Source: Opitutaceae bacterium (GTDB taxonomy: Bacteria; Verrucomicrobiota; Verrucomicrobiia; Opitutales; Opitutaceae). From it: a DNA stretch of 64,000 bases. Positions within the stretch are counted from its first letter, which is position 1. Each line of letters starts with the position of its first letter. Location: contig JAIXWF010000008.1 in NCBI GenBank assembly GCA_027482185.1, forward strand, positions 62,001 through 126,000, in the 5' to 3' direction. Positions 55,150-63,251 of this stretch are shown in pieces. A model generated the notes under the pieces. That model was not told the origin of the DNA, ran no database searches, and saw only the letters and a list, made by a program, of their open reading frames with translations. Both the position numbers and the translations under genes were made by a program.

Positions 55150-56872
55150 GGGCGGCGGCGTGTTTGGCGGCGAGGGCGGCGAATTGTTCGCGCCAAGTGT
55201 CGTCGGTGGCGGTCTGGCGGCGGCCGATGGCGATGAGCGAGGCGGCGTAGTCGTGGAAGCCGTAGAGCAAATTGAGCTCCGCGGCGCGGTAGATGAGCGG
55301 CAGGCGCCGCGGGAACAGACGCACGCCTTCGTCGAGCACGGCGAGGTGGCCGCGGTTCGGCCGCGCGGCGCCGGTGGCCCAGACTTCGGCGACCAAGTCG
55401 TAGACTTCGGGCAACGGCGGGGCGTGCCGGCGCGCGTTGAAGAGCGGTCGGAGCACGTCGGCGGCCTGGTTGACCCCGAGGCGGCCGTCCGCGCCTTCGG
55501 GCGCGGCCTTCGCGGCGGCGAAGCGCAGGCGCGCCAGTTCGTACCAGGCGCGAGGCCGGAGGTCGCCGAGGTTGGCGGCGGATTCGAGCCATTCGCGGGC
55601 GCCGGCGTCGTTGCCCGCGTCGACTTCGGTCAACCCGAGCACGGCGAGCAGGTCGGGCTCACGCGCGCCGCGGTCGTAGGCGCGGCGCAGGGTGCGGCGG
55701 GCCTGCTCGAGGTATTTTTCCGCGAGGTCGGGCGAGATTTGGCGCACGTAAGGCACCTCGAGGCGTTCCCAGTCGCCCTTGATGCGGCCGAGTTGGCCGT
55801 CGGTGGCGTTGCTGAAGGCAAGGGGCGGCAACTTGGCGAATTTCGCCGGTTTGTAGCGTGCGGTCTTGCGCGTCGCGACCGGCAGAAACGCGCGCAGCTC
55901 CGCCTGCACGGCGGCGTAGTCGCGGCCGAAGCAGGCGCGGAAAACGGTTTCGTCGCCGCCGTCCACCGCGGCGCGCTCCGTGAATTTCCAGAACGCCTGC
56001 TTCCGGTCCGCCCCGCCCGCGGGGTCGAGGCCCCAGCGCACGAAGAGCGCGGCCTGGGCCTGCCACCACGTCGCGGGATCGAAGGGCGCCTTTTCCCGCG
56101 CGGGCAATTGCGCGCCGAACAGGTCCGCGAGCGGGAAAAGCACGGGCGGCGCCGCGGGATCGGCGGGGGCGTCCGCGGCCGGGAGCGGCGGCACCGGCCC
56201 CGGCCAGTCCAGCGGCTCGGCTTCGAGGGCGGAGCCGGTGTAACTGATCTGCCGATACAGCGACATGAACCCGGCGATGAACCACGGCGGCAGCGCGGGC
56301 AGGCGGTGTTTCACCAGCGTCGAGACGTAGTCCGGCGTCAGGGCCAGGCGGTCGGTGTCGAAACGGTCGCGCCGCACGATCATGAAGACGGCCATGACGT
56401 CGCGGTCCTGCAGGCGCAGGTTGGGCAGAAAACTCACGGGTCGCGGCGGCGCGACGGGGCGGAGCGTGCGGCCGGGACCGGGCAGGTCGAGCTCGACGGC
56501 GGGGATTTCGGGCCGCGGCTGCAGCAGGCGCGCGATCACCTCCCGCGAGGCGGCGGGCTGCAGTTCCTCGTCGTAGAGAATCAGCGTGCGCGGGACGCTG
56601 AGCTTGAGTTGCAGGGACGGCGGCAGGATCTCGGCGAGCAGTTGATGGAGGCGGTCGTGGGCCTCGACGACGTTGCGGGTGATGCCGTCGTTGCAACGCG
56701 AGAGGACCTCGTAGGGCGGGGCGACAGTGTAGCGCCACGGCGGGCCTTTGCTGGCTTCCTCGACGATGAACGGCGGGAGCGGGACGGCGTTGTCCGGCGC
56801 TTCTGCGGCCCGGCCCCAGACGACGAGGAGCAGGAGCAGGCCGATTCGCAAATTGGCGGCGGACGAAGCCAA
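55142..56872 (-). CDS. Secreted TPR protein with degenerate peptidase-MA-like region
   Basis: About 576 residues from a TTG at 56872; a TTG at 56851 would shorten it by seven. N-terminal signal-like segment (IGLLLLLVVWGRAAEA). Residues ~200-300 contain YVSTLVKHRLPALPPWFIAG followed by FMSLYR, which resembles the helix after the HExxH site of DUF1570 / gluzincin proteins (usually LP-WL-EG), but neither the HExxH nor the Glu is present. The last ~180 residues form TPR-like repeats (LLAVLGLTEVDAGNDAGARE, RAWYELARLRFAAAKA). Probably a periplasmic scaffold; no substrate known. Confidence 0.65.
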   Translation of the reverse strand: MASSAANLRIGLLLLLVVWGRAAEAPDNAVPLPPFIVEEASKGPPWRYTVAPPYEVLSRCNDGITRNVVEAHDRLHQLLAEILPPSLQLKLSVPRTLILYDEELQPAASREVIARLLQPRPEIPAVELDLPGPGRTLRPVAPPRPVSFLPNLRLQDRDVMAVFMIVRRDRFDTDRLALTPDYVSTLVKHRLPALPPWFIAGFMSLYRQISYTGSALEAEPLDWPGPVPPLPAADAPADPAAPPVLFPLADLFGAQLPAREKAPFDPATWWQAQAALFVRWGLDPAGGADRKQAFWKFTERAAVDGGDETVFRACFGRDYAAVQAELRAFLPVATRKTARYKPAKFAKLPPLAFSNATDGQLGRIKGDWERLEVPYVRQISPDLAEKYLEQARRTLRRAYDRGAREPDLLAVLGLTEVDAGNDAGAREWLESAANLGDLRPRAWYELARLRFAAAKAAPEGADGRLGVNQAADVLRPLFNARRHAPPLPEVYDLVAEVWATGAARPNRGHLAVLDEGVRLFPRRLPLIYRAAELNLLYGFHDYAASLIAIGRRQTATDDTWREQFAALAAKHAAARP

Positions 56873-56999
56873 AGGCAGGGGACAGGACGGACAGGACGAG
56901 ACGAGCGGATTGACAGGAAGGAAGTGGGCTGCGGCGCGGGAGGAGGAGAATCGGAGCGGCGGAAAAGAAGAAACTCCGGAAAAGAAGAAAGCAGAAGGC

Positions 57000-57113
57000 G
57001 GAGTTCGGAGTTCGGCCGCGTGCCTATAACCCAAAACTCAAAACCCAAAACTCGGGCCGCGCCGCCGCGGCGAGTTCCCAACTCCGAACTCCAAACCCCG
57101 AACTCCAAACTCG
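57000..57113. repeat. Palindromic repeat B, copy 3
   Basis: GGAGTTCGGAGTTCGG on the left, followed by ACCCAAAACTCAAAACCC and CAACTCCGAACTCCAAAC words. The left arm is short and the right arm long. It lies between the TPR gene and the end of the oxidoreductase gene. The stretch 56873-56999 has no gene I can support. Confidence 0.65.
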
Positions 57114-57158
57114 AAATCGCCAAGGTTTGAAGCGCCGCGCTTCAAACCTTGGCGATTT
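57114..57158 (-). terminator. Perfect 21-bp hairpin overlapping the oxidoreductase stop codon
   Basis: AAATCGCCAAGGTTTGAAGC plus G, loop CCG, then the exact complement. On the minus strand the right arm carries the last five codons and the TGA of the oxidoreductase; the left arm repeats them inverted after the stop. There is no T-run. Same design as 32562-32598. Confidence 0.65.
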
Positions 57159-58626
57159 TGGCTTCGAGCGACGGCACCACGAACGGGGCGCGGTAGTTGC
57201 GGGTGAGGAGCGGGTTCGCGACGGCGGCGAATTCGCCGGCGAAACGTTCGCGTTGCTTCGGGTCGAGCGTCAGCGGCACGCCGTAGGTGAGCGGGGTGCG
57301 CGCGAGATCGACGTCGTTGGCGGCGAGGTGCTCCGTCATGCGGCCGACGGCTTCGGCGAGGCCGGCGTTGCCCTTGATCCGGGCCTTGAGGTCGGCGGGC
57401 GCGGCGGCTTTGCCGAGCACGTGCGAGATGTTGCCGAGATGGCAGAGGGCGCTGGAGACGTGGCCTTCCTCGATCGGGCCGTAGAGGTCGGCCTGTTTCC
57501 GGCTGCGGACGGCGTCGACGAAGTTCTGCATATGGCGGTCGGAGCCCTTGAATTCCTTCACGACTTGGCCGGCCTTGTCGTAGGCGGTGGCGGTGAAGTA
57601 GGCGGTGGTCACGACGCTGCCGCCTTCGCAGTCGATCACGTTGCCCACGCCGACGCCGCGGTATTTGTCCATGGCGCCGTCGCCCTTCGCGCCGGTCTTC
57701 GACGGGAGGCCGCGGACTTCGAAGATGAGCGGAGCGGTGGCGTAGTCGTGGATCACGACCTGCGTGTTGGGCGTGTCGCCGTCGTCGACGTAGCCGAGGC
57801 GGCCGCCGACGCTGAGCGTGCCGCGGGGCAGACCCTTTTCGCCGAGGAACCAGCGGGCGACGTCCATCTGGTGGATGCCTTGGTTGCCGACGTCGCCGTT
57901 GCCGGTGACGTGGAGCCAATGCCAGTCGTAGTGGAGGCGGCGGCGACGGATCGGGTCGGCGGGAGCCGGGCCGGCCCAGAGGTCGTAGTTGACGGTGGCC
58001 GGGATGGGCGTGGGCGCGTCGACTTTGCCGATGGAGTCGCGGCGCTTGTAGCAGAAGCCGCGGGCGGCGGTGACCTTGCCGAGATTGCCGGCGCGGACCC
58101 AGGCGACGGCCTGCTGGAGACCTTCGCCGGAGCGGATCTGCGTGCCGCATTGGACAATGCGGTTGGTCAGCGCGGCGGCGGCGACGAGCTGGCGGCCTTC
58201 CCAGACGTTGTGGGAAACGGGTTTCTCGACGTACACGTCCTTCCCCGCTTGGCAGGCCCAGATGGCGTGGAGGGCGTGGATGTGGTTGGGGGTGGCGAGG
58301 GTGACGGCGTCGATGTCGGGCGACGCGAGCAGTTCGCGGATGTCGACGTAGGTTTTGACGGCGGCGTAGGGCTGCTTGCCGTCGACCGTGGTGGCGCGGG
58401 CGCGCTCGAGGACGGCGGTGTCGACGTCGCAGAACGCGGCGATGCGCACGCCCTTGATCTTGCCGAGGCTGGCGAGGTGGGCGCGGCCGCGGCCGTTGAG
58501 GCCGACGACGGCGACGCGGAGTTCGGAGTTGGCGCCGGCGACTTGGGCCCAGGAGCGGGCGGTGAAGGCGGTGAGTCCGGCCGCGGCGGACGTTTTGAGG
58601 AAGGAGCGGCGGGTGAACGGGGTCAT
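57142..58626 (-). CDS. Gfo/Idh/MocA-family oxidoreductase with Tat signal
   Basis: 494 residues. The twin-arginine signal TRRSFLKTSAAAGLTAF directs folded export. The NAD(P) fold follows (LRVAVVGLNGRGRAHLASL), with the catalytic EKP motif in VYVEKPVSHNVWEG and family features YDWHWLHVTGNGDVGNQGIH and HQMDVARWFLG. Enzymes of this type act on sugars or cyclitols, and in this phylum they commonly sit with DUF6807 proteins, as here. The substrate is unknown. Confidence 0.9.
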   Translation of the reverse strand: MTPFTRRSFLKTSAAAGLTAFTARSWAQVAGANSELRVAVVGLNGRGRAHLASLGKIKGVRIAAFCDVDTAVLERARATTVDGKQPYAAVKTYVDIRELLASPDIDAVTLATPNHIHALHAIWACQAGKDVYVEKPVSHNVWEGRQLVAAAALTNRIVQCGTQIRSGEGLQQAVAWVRAGNLGKVTAARGFCYKRRDSIGKVDAPTPIPATVNYDLWAGPAPADPIRRRRLHYDWHWLHVTGNGDVGNQGIHQMDVARWFLGEKGLPRGTLSVGGRLGYVDDGDTPNTQVVIHDYATAPLIFEVRGLPSKTGAKGDGAMDKYRGVGVGNVIDCEGGSVVTTAYFTATAYDKAGQVVKEFKGSDRHMQNFVDAVRSRKQADLYGPIEEGHVSSALCHLGNISHVLGKAAAPADLKARIKGNAGLAEAVGRMTEHLAANDVDLARTPLTYGVPLTLDPKQRERFAGEFAAVANPLLTRNYRAPFVVPSLEAKIAKV

Positions 58627-58704
58627 GGCGAGTTGGCTGCGATTGGGGTGAAAGCGGGGGCGGGACGAGAGGCGGGGCGGACGGCGTCCGCCCGAAGCGG
58701 ATAC

Positions 58705-58732
58705 AAAAAAAGGCAGGTCGTGCGACCTGCCT
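58705..58732 (-). terminator. Rho-independent terminator of the PmoA-like gene
   Basis: Read on the minus strand: AGGCAGGTCG/CACGACCTGCC-type stem (nine bases, very short loop) followed by seven T. Ten bases after the stop of the DUF6807 gene. It separates that gene from the oxidoreductase. Confidence 0.9.
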
Positions 58733-58741
58733 CGTGGCGAC

Positions 58742-59737
58742 TCACTTTCCGGCGGCGTAGGCCTGGAAGCGTTCGGCGATCTTGGCGGCTTTTTCGTCGC
58801 CGGGATGGAAGAGGAAGCGCCAGCGGAAGGTCACGCTGCTGCCGGCGGGGATGGTGAGGTCGCCGGCCTTGGGCTCGTTCTTGAGGTTTTCGAAATCGTG
58901 TTTGCCGAAGGGATTGGCGGCGAAGAGCGCGTAGTCGCGCACGTGCCACCAGGTCGGATGGCGGGGGTTCTTCGGGTGGTCGAACATCGCGACGCCGTAG
59001 ACCTTGCCGTTCTTCGGACCATGGTAGTCGACCCAGGCGGAACGCTTGCCCCAGGCGGCGGTGTTTTTGACGCCCTCGGCGTTGATGATCGTGCCGGTGC
59101 CTTCGTGCTTCGTCTTCTGTTTGTTGACGGAGTACGTGTGCGGCGGGGTCATCCACAGCGGCAGACGGATCGCCATCGAGCCTTCCTTGGTGTCGCCGAG
59201 GACGACGGGTTTGCCGGCCGGGGCCTTCAGCGTGACCTCGTAATCGAGGGTGCGCGTGGCGGCGTCGCCGCTGATGCGGACGACGGTGTCGTCGGTGCAA
59301 TGCACGGTGCCGTCCGGCCCGACCCATTTGTTGCTCGCGCGGATCTCGGCGACGCCGCCCTTGACGGAGGCGTCGACCTTTTCGCTGACGATCTTGCCCT
59401 TCTGGTCGTTGTTTTCGGCCCAGAAATCGACGCCGTTGACGGCGCCGTGGGTGAACCAGAGGGAGCGGTGGTGCGGGTGGTCTTCCACTTCGCCGGCCAC
59501 GCCCTTCTTCATCGGGAAGTGGCGCATCATCTCGGTGCCGTCGGCGGCGAGGACGGGATAGAAGTAGGGTTTCGGGCCGTCCTTGTAGACGTATTCCGTA
59601 AACAGTTGGCCGCCGATTTCGACGCGCACGCGGCCATCGCTGCGGGTAATCTTGGGGTCGTTGGCGGCGGCGCGCAGCGCGAACGTCGGCGCGAGCAAAC
59701 CGGCCAACACGAGGAGGGGCAGGACACGTGTCTTCAT
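58742..59737 (-). CDS. DUF6807 (PmoA-like) secreted protein
   Basis: 331 residues with a signal peptide (VLPLLVLAGLLAPTFALRAA). Family motifs are GEVEDHPHHRSLWFTHGAVN, SVNKQKTKHEGTGTI and GVAMFDHPKNPRHPTWWHVR. DUF6807 proteins were named after an apparent similarity to PmoA but are not methane monooxygenases; they occur beside Gfo/Idh/MocA genes and probably act on sugars. The ATG at 59737 opens the signal peptide; the longer frame upstream translates repeat words. Confidence 0.85.
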   Translation of the reverse strand: MKTRVLPLLVLAGLLAPTFALRAAANDPKITRSDGRVRVEIGGQLFTEYVYKDGPKPYFYPVLAADGTEMMRHFPMKKGVAGEVEDHPHHRSLWFTHGAVNGVDFWAENNDQKGKIVSEKVDASVKGGVAEIRASNKWVGPDGTVHCTDDTVVRISGDAATRTLDYEVTLKAPAGKPVVLGDTKEGSMAIRLPLWMTPPHTYSVNKQKTKHEGTGTIINAEGVKNTAAWGKRSAWVDYHGPKNGKVYGVAMFDHPKNPRHPTWWHVRDYALFAANPFGKHDFENLKNEPKAGDLTIPAGSSVTFRWRFLFHPGDEKAAKIAERFQAYAAGK

Positions 59738-59777
59738 GGGTAGTCCGAAGAGACGGACGAAAGCCGAAAAAGGCGCA

Positions 59778-60019
59778 ACCGGAAAGCGGAGGATCGGGAA
59801 CGCCGGAATGCGGAAACCGGAGACCGGAAACGGGAATGAAGACCGGAAACCGAAGACCGGAAACCGGAAACCCCGGCCCCGCGATCCCAACTCCCAACTC
59901 CAAACTCCGAATTCCGAATTCCAAATTCCGAACCCCAAACCCCGAACTTCCACCCCGTCCCGCCCTCCCCTTCCCGCCTAGCTCCAACCCAAAACCCAAA
60001 ACTCAGAACCCAGAACTCA
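59778..60019. repeat. Repeat E and B words upstream of recA
   Basis: Left block of ACCGGAAAGCGGAGGATCGG, AATGCGGAAACCGGAGACCG and related words (E), then a right block of CCCAACTCCCAACTCCAAAC and CCCAAAACCCAAAACTCAG words (B), 59885-60019. Neither block pairs with itself, but they are the complements of blocks found elsewhere in the window. It ends just before the recA promoter region. Confidence 0.6.
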
Positions 60020-60037
60020 TATATTATACCGCAGTCT

Positions 60038-60061
60038 TGACGTGTTCACCTGAACACGTCA
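60038..60061. promoter_or_regulatory. LexA-type operator in the recA promoter
   Basis: A perfect palindrome with 11-base arms around CC; its centre is TGTTC-ACCT-GAACA (60043-60056), matching the TGTTC-N4-GAACA LexA motif described for Verrucomicrobia. It is 113 bases before the recA start. A TATATTATA element at 60020-60028 could be the -10 region, placing the operator over the transcription start. Repression until DNA damage is the expected effect. Confidence 0.85.
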
Positions 60062-60173
60062 CGCGTTTTGGTACGGCTCCGTCCTTGCGAACCGAAACTC
60101 GCGCCGCACGCTGCCGAGCCGTTTTTCCCCTTTCATCAAAAACCACCCAACGTCCGACCAACCTCCGCCCGAC

Positions 60174-61274
60174 ATGTCCAAAGCCGCCCCCGCCGCCAAG
60201 TCCGCCGACGCCAAGCCGGCCGCCCCCGCCAACGCCGCGCTCGTCGCCGCCAGCGCCGCCCGCGACAAGAACATCGAGCTCGCCCTCTCCTCCATCACCA
60301 AGCAGTTCGGCGAAGGCTCCATCATGCGGCTCGGCAGCAATGCCAAGATGAAGGTCGAGACGCAGACCACCGGCTCCCTCGCGGTCGACCTCGCCCTCGG
60401 CGTCGGCGGCCTGCCCAAGGGCCGCATCATCGAGATCTACGGGCCGGAATCCTCCGGCAAGACGACGTTCTGCTTGAGCGTCATCGCCGAATCCCAGAAA
60501 CGCGGCGGCCTCGCCGCCTTCATCGACGTCGAGCACGCCCTCGACCCGAAGTACGCCCGCATCGTTGGCGTCAACCTCGACGACCTCCTCGTTTCCCAGC
60601 CCGATTCCGGCGAAGACGCGCTCAACATCATGGAGACGCTCATCCGCTCCAACTCGATCGACGTCATCGTCCTCGACTCCGTCGCCGCCCTCACCACCAA
60701 GGCCGAACTCGACGGCCAGATGGGCGACGCCACCGTCGGCGCCCAGGCCCGCCTGATGTCGCAGGCCATGCGCCGCCTCACCGCGGTTGTGAGCAAGACC
60801 AACTGCGTCTGCATCTTCACCAACCAGATCCGCGAGAAGATCGGCGTCATGTTCGGCAACCCGGAAACCACCTCCGGCGGCCGCGCGCTCAAGTTCTTCG
60901 CCTCCATCCGCATCGACATCCGCCGCAAGGACCAGATCAAGACCCCCGAGGGCAAGGTCATCGGCAACCGGACCAAGATCAAAGTCGTGAAGAACAAGGT
61001 CGCTCCGCCGTTCACCGAGGTCGAATTCGACATCATGTACGACGAAGGCATCTCCAAGATGGGTTCGCTCCTCGATCTCGGCCTCGAGCACAAGATCCTC
61101 GAAAAGAAGGGCGCCTGGATCGCCTACGAGGGCAACCTCGTCGGCCAAGGCCGCGATGCCGCCAAGCAGGCCCTCAAGGAAAAGCCCGAACTCGCGGAGA
61201 AGATCCACAAAGCCATCTTGGAGAAGGTGAACATCGTCGGCGGCGCCACCGTCACCGGCGAAAGCACCGAGTAA
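60174..61274 (+). CDS. recA: Recombinase RecA
   Basis: 366 residues. Homologous recombination and SOS co-protease. Walker [17 protein letters not shown], Walker [11 protein letters not shown], the loop L1/L2 region with [19 protein letters not shown] and INQ-equivalent [19 protein letters not shown] are present. The ~25-residue Ala/Lys-rich N-terminal extension before [10 protein letters not shown] is longer than in E. coli. A LexA operator lies upstream and an intrinsic terminator downstream; it appears monocistronic. Confidence 0.97.
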   Translation: MSKAAPAAKSADAKPAAPANAALVAASAARDKNIELALSSITKQFGEGSIMRLGSNAKMKVETQTTGSLAVDLALGVGGLPKGRIIEIYGPESSGKTTFCLSVIAESQKRGGLAAFIDVEHALDPKYARIVGVNLDDLLVSQPDSGEDALNIMETLIRSNSIDVIVLDSVAALTTKAELDGQMGDATVGAQARLMSQAMRRLTAVVSKTNCVCIFTNQIREKIGVMFGNPETTSGGRALKFFASIRIDIRRKDQIKTPEGKVIGNRTKIKVVKNKVAPPFTEVEFDIMYDEGISKMGSLLDLGLEHKILEKKGAWIAYEGNLVGQGRDAAKQALKEKPELAEKIHKAILEKVNIVGGATVTGESTE

Positions 61275-61331
61275 ACGGATTTCCGTTCCGGCAATTTCCG
61301 CTCTCCGCGGAGCCCCCGCCCCTTCCCCCTC

Positions 61332-61357
61332 GGGCCGGTCTCACGACCGGCCCTTTT
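61332..61357 (+). terminator. Rho-independent terminator of recA
   Basis: Perfect nine-base stem GGGCCGGTC / GACCGGCCC with loop TCAC, followed by TTTT. About 58 bases after the recA stop. Confidence 0.88.
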
Positions 61358-61566
61358 CATTTACCCAAGTTTGCCCGCGGCCGTGCCTGCGCCCGCCCCT
61401 GCGTGTTTCCGCCCGCGCGAAACGCATCCAGCCCCGCCCCGTCGTGCCGATTGCTTCCGTGGCATTCCGTATTCCCGATCATCGCCCTTCGCTTACCGCC
61501 ACGGCTGTTTGCCCTCTCCGTCCTTTCGCCTTTCCCCTTTCGCCTTTGGCTTTCCGCCTTCCCTTC

Positions 61567-62130
61567 ATGCTCCCCTGCCCTGCCCCGGCCCGCCGACTCA
61601 CGCGCCCTCGCCCATTCTTGCCCGGATGGGTTGCCCTGCTGCTCGCCGCGCTCGGTCTCGCCGGTTGCCAGGCCACGGCGCCTTCATCCGCCGCGCCCCG
61701 CGACCCAGCCGGCGCCCGCGCGGAAATCTCCGGGCGCATTGCCGGGATCCGCGATGCCATCCTCGCCCGTTCCGCCGCGGGCATCGTCGCGCCGGGCACA
61801 GCCGACTGGACCTTCACCGGGCCCGACGGCGCCACGCTCGATCGCACCGCGTTTGTCGCGCGTACCGAGGCGCTGTTCGCGCGCATCGTGAGCATCGAAT
61901 CTTTGGATACGGCCGTCGACCGCATCGCCTTCGTCGACGCTACGGCCGCCGACGTCGAGATCACGCAGACCATGGTCCGCACGGAACGCGGCGCCCCGGA
62001 CGCGCGCCTCTGGCTGCGCTACCGCGAACGCCACCGTTGGGTGAAGACCGACACCGGCTGGCGCGTGCGTTCCGTCGCCTTCATCGGCACACCGGAGCGC
62101 CGCCCCTTGGCCCCCGGCGAGAAGCCCTGA
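61567..62130 (+). CDS. Lipoprotein with SnoaL/NTF2-like domain
   Basis: 187 residues. Hydrophobic leader with a clear lipobox (LAALGLAGC), so the mature N-terminus is a lipid-modified Cys. The remaining ~130 residues have the pattern of a SnoaL-like/NTF2 fold used for ketosteroid-isomerase-type proteins (SAAGIVAPGTADWTFTGPDG, ERHRWVKTDTGWRVRSVAF). Function unknown. The ATG at 61567 was chosen because it opens the leader directly; upstream in-frame Met codons add a proline-rich, unconvincing segment. The stop codon opens repeat A copy 3. Confidence 0.7.
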   Translation: MLPCPAPARRLTRPRPFLPGWVALLLAALGLAGCQATAPSSAAPRDPAGARAEISGRIAGIRDAILARSAAGIVAPGTADWTFTGPDGATLDRTAFVARTEALFARIVSIESLDTAVDRIAFVDATAADVEITQTMVRTERGAPDARLWLRYRERHRWVKTDTGWRVRSVAFIGTPERRPLAPGEKP

Positions 62131-62293
62131 GCCAGATCATGGAGTTGAGAGTTGAAAGTTGAGGGTTGAGAGACCGATCCGTCGCAGGTCGGAAAACGCA
62201 GCTGCAACCTTTTGCCTGAGGGACCCAACCGTTCTGCTCTCAGCTCTCGACCGAACCCAAGCTCTCTCAACGGCATGAGTTCGACTGAGTCGG
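62127..62293. repeat. Palindromic repeat A, copy 3 (starts at the lipoprotein stop codon)
   Basis: Same structure and length as copy 1: TGAGCC..GATCATGGAGTTGAGAG on the left, GCTCTCTCAACGGCATGAG..CGACTGAGTCGG on the right, and core ATCCGTCGCAGGTCGGAAAA. The two full copies are similar along their whole length, so this is a true dispersed element. Followed at once by repeat H copy 2. Confidence 0.8.
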
Positions 62294-62301
62294 CACCGCT
62301 C

Positions 62302-62329
62302 GCCGTAGCCCGGCGCTTCAGCCCGGGCC
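62302..62329. repeat. Repeat H, copy 2
   Basis: GCCGTAGCCCGGCGCTTCAG then CCCGGGCC, differing by one base from the complement of 55121-55149. An ATCT microsatellite (ATCTATCTATCT) follows at 62331. The rest of 62330-62482 has no gene I can support. Confidence 0.7.
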
Positions 62330-62482
62330 TATCTATCTATCTCCGGCCCCACCCGCGCCGCCTCCCCTCGCGCGCACCGGTCTGTCCCCCGCCCCCTTAT
62401 CCCCGGCTTAAGCCGCGGCGCTAGTGTGCGTTTGCCCGTTGCCGCCCCCGGGAAATGCGGGTCTCCTGCGCTCCGTTTGTCC

Positions 62483-63241
62483 ATGCCCGACCCGCTCGCC
62501 TCCCCGCCCGCCCAACCCGGTCCTGCCGTGCCGGCCCGGCCGCCGGTTTTCCATGTGCGCGGGCTCGCCCGCCGCTACGGCGAAGGCGAAGCGGCCGTCA
62601 CCGCCCTCGCCGGCGTCGATCTCGATCTTTACGCCGGCGAATTGATCGTGCTGCTCGGCGCCTCCGGCAGCGGCAAGTCCACGTTGCTCAACCAGCTCGG
62701 CGGCCTCGATTCCCCCAGCGAGGGCGTGCTCGAATACCGCGGCGCCAACCTCGCCGCCTTCGATGAGGCGGAACTCACGGTGTTCCGCCGCGACGCCGTC
62801 GGCTTCGTTTTCCAGGCCTACAATCTCATCCCCAGCCTCACCGCCCGGGAAAACGTCGCCCTCATCACCGAGATCTGCCGCGCGCCCATGGTGCCCGAGG
62901 AAGCCCTCGCCCTCGTCGGCCTCGCCGACCGCATGAACCACTTCCCCGCCCAGCTCTCCGGCGGCGAACAGCAGCGCGTCGCCATCGCCCGCGCCATCGC
63001 CAAGCGCCCCGAGGTCCTGCTCTGCGACGAACCCACCGGCGCCCTCGATGTCCGCACCGGCATCACCGTCCTCGAGGCCATCGAGCGCATCAACCGCGAG
63101 CTCGGCACCCTCGCCGTCATCATCACGCACAACGCCGTGATGGCCGACATGGCCGATCGCATTTTCACGTTGTCCGACGGCCGCATCGTCAACGTCCGCG
63201 CCAACGCCCGCCGCGCCGCCGCCCGCGAACTGAAGTGGTAG
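62483..63241 (+). CDS. ABC transporter ATP-binding protein (LolD/MacB type)
   Basis: 252 residues. Walker [21 protein letters not shown], the family insertion [18 protein letters not shown], signature [14 protein letters not shown] and Walker [12 protein letters not shown] mark the LolD/MacB/FtsE group. It ends ten bases before an FtsX-like permease gene. Systems of this type move lipoproteins, peptides or macrolides, or act mechanically at the envelope. The ATG at 62483 matches the family start. Confidence 0.93.
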   Translation: MPDPLASPPAQPGPAVPARPPVFHVRGLARRYGEGEAAVTALAGVDLDLYAGELIVLLGASGSGKSTLLNQLGGLDSPSEGVLEYRGANLAAFDEAELTVFRRDAVGFVFQAYNLIPSLTARENVALITEICRAPMVPEEALALVGLADRMNHFPAQLSGGEQQRVAIARAIAKRPEVLLCDEPTGALDVRTGITVLEAIERINRELGTLAVIITHNAVMADMADRIFTLSDGRIVNVRANARRAAARELKW

Positions 63242-63251
63242 CCGCCGCGCC

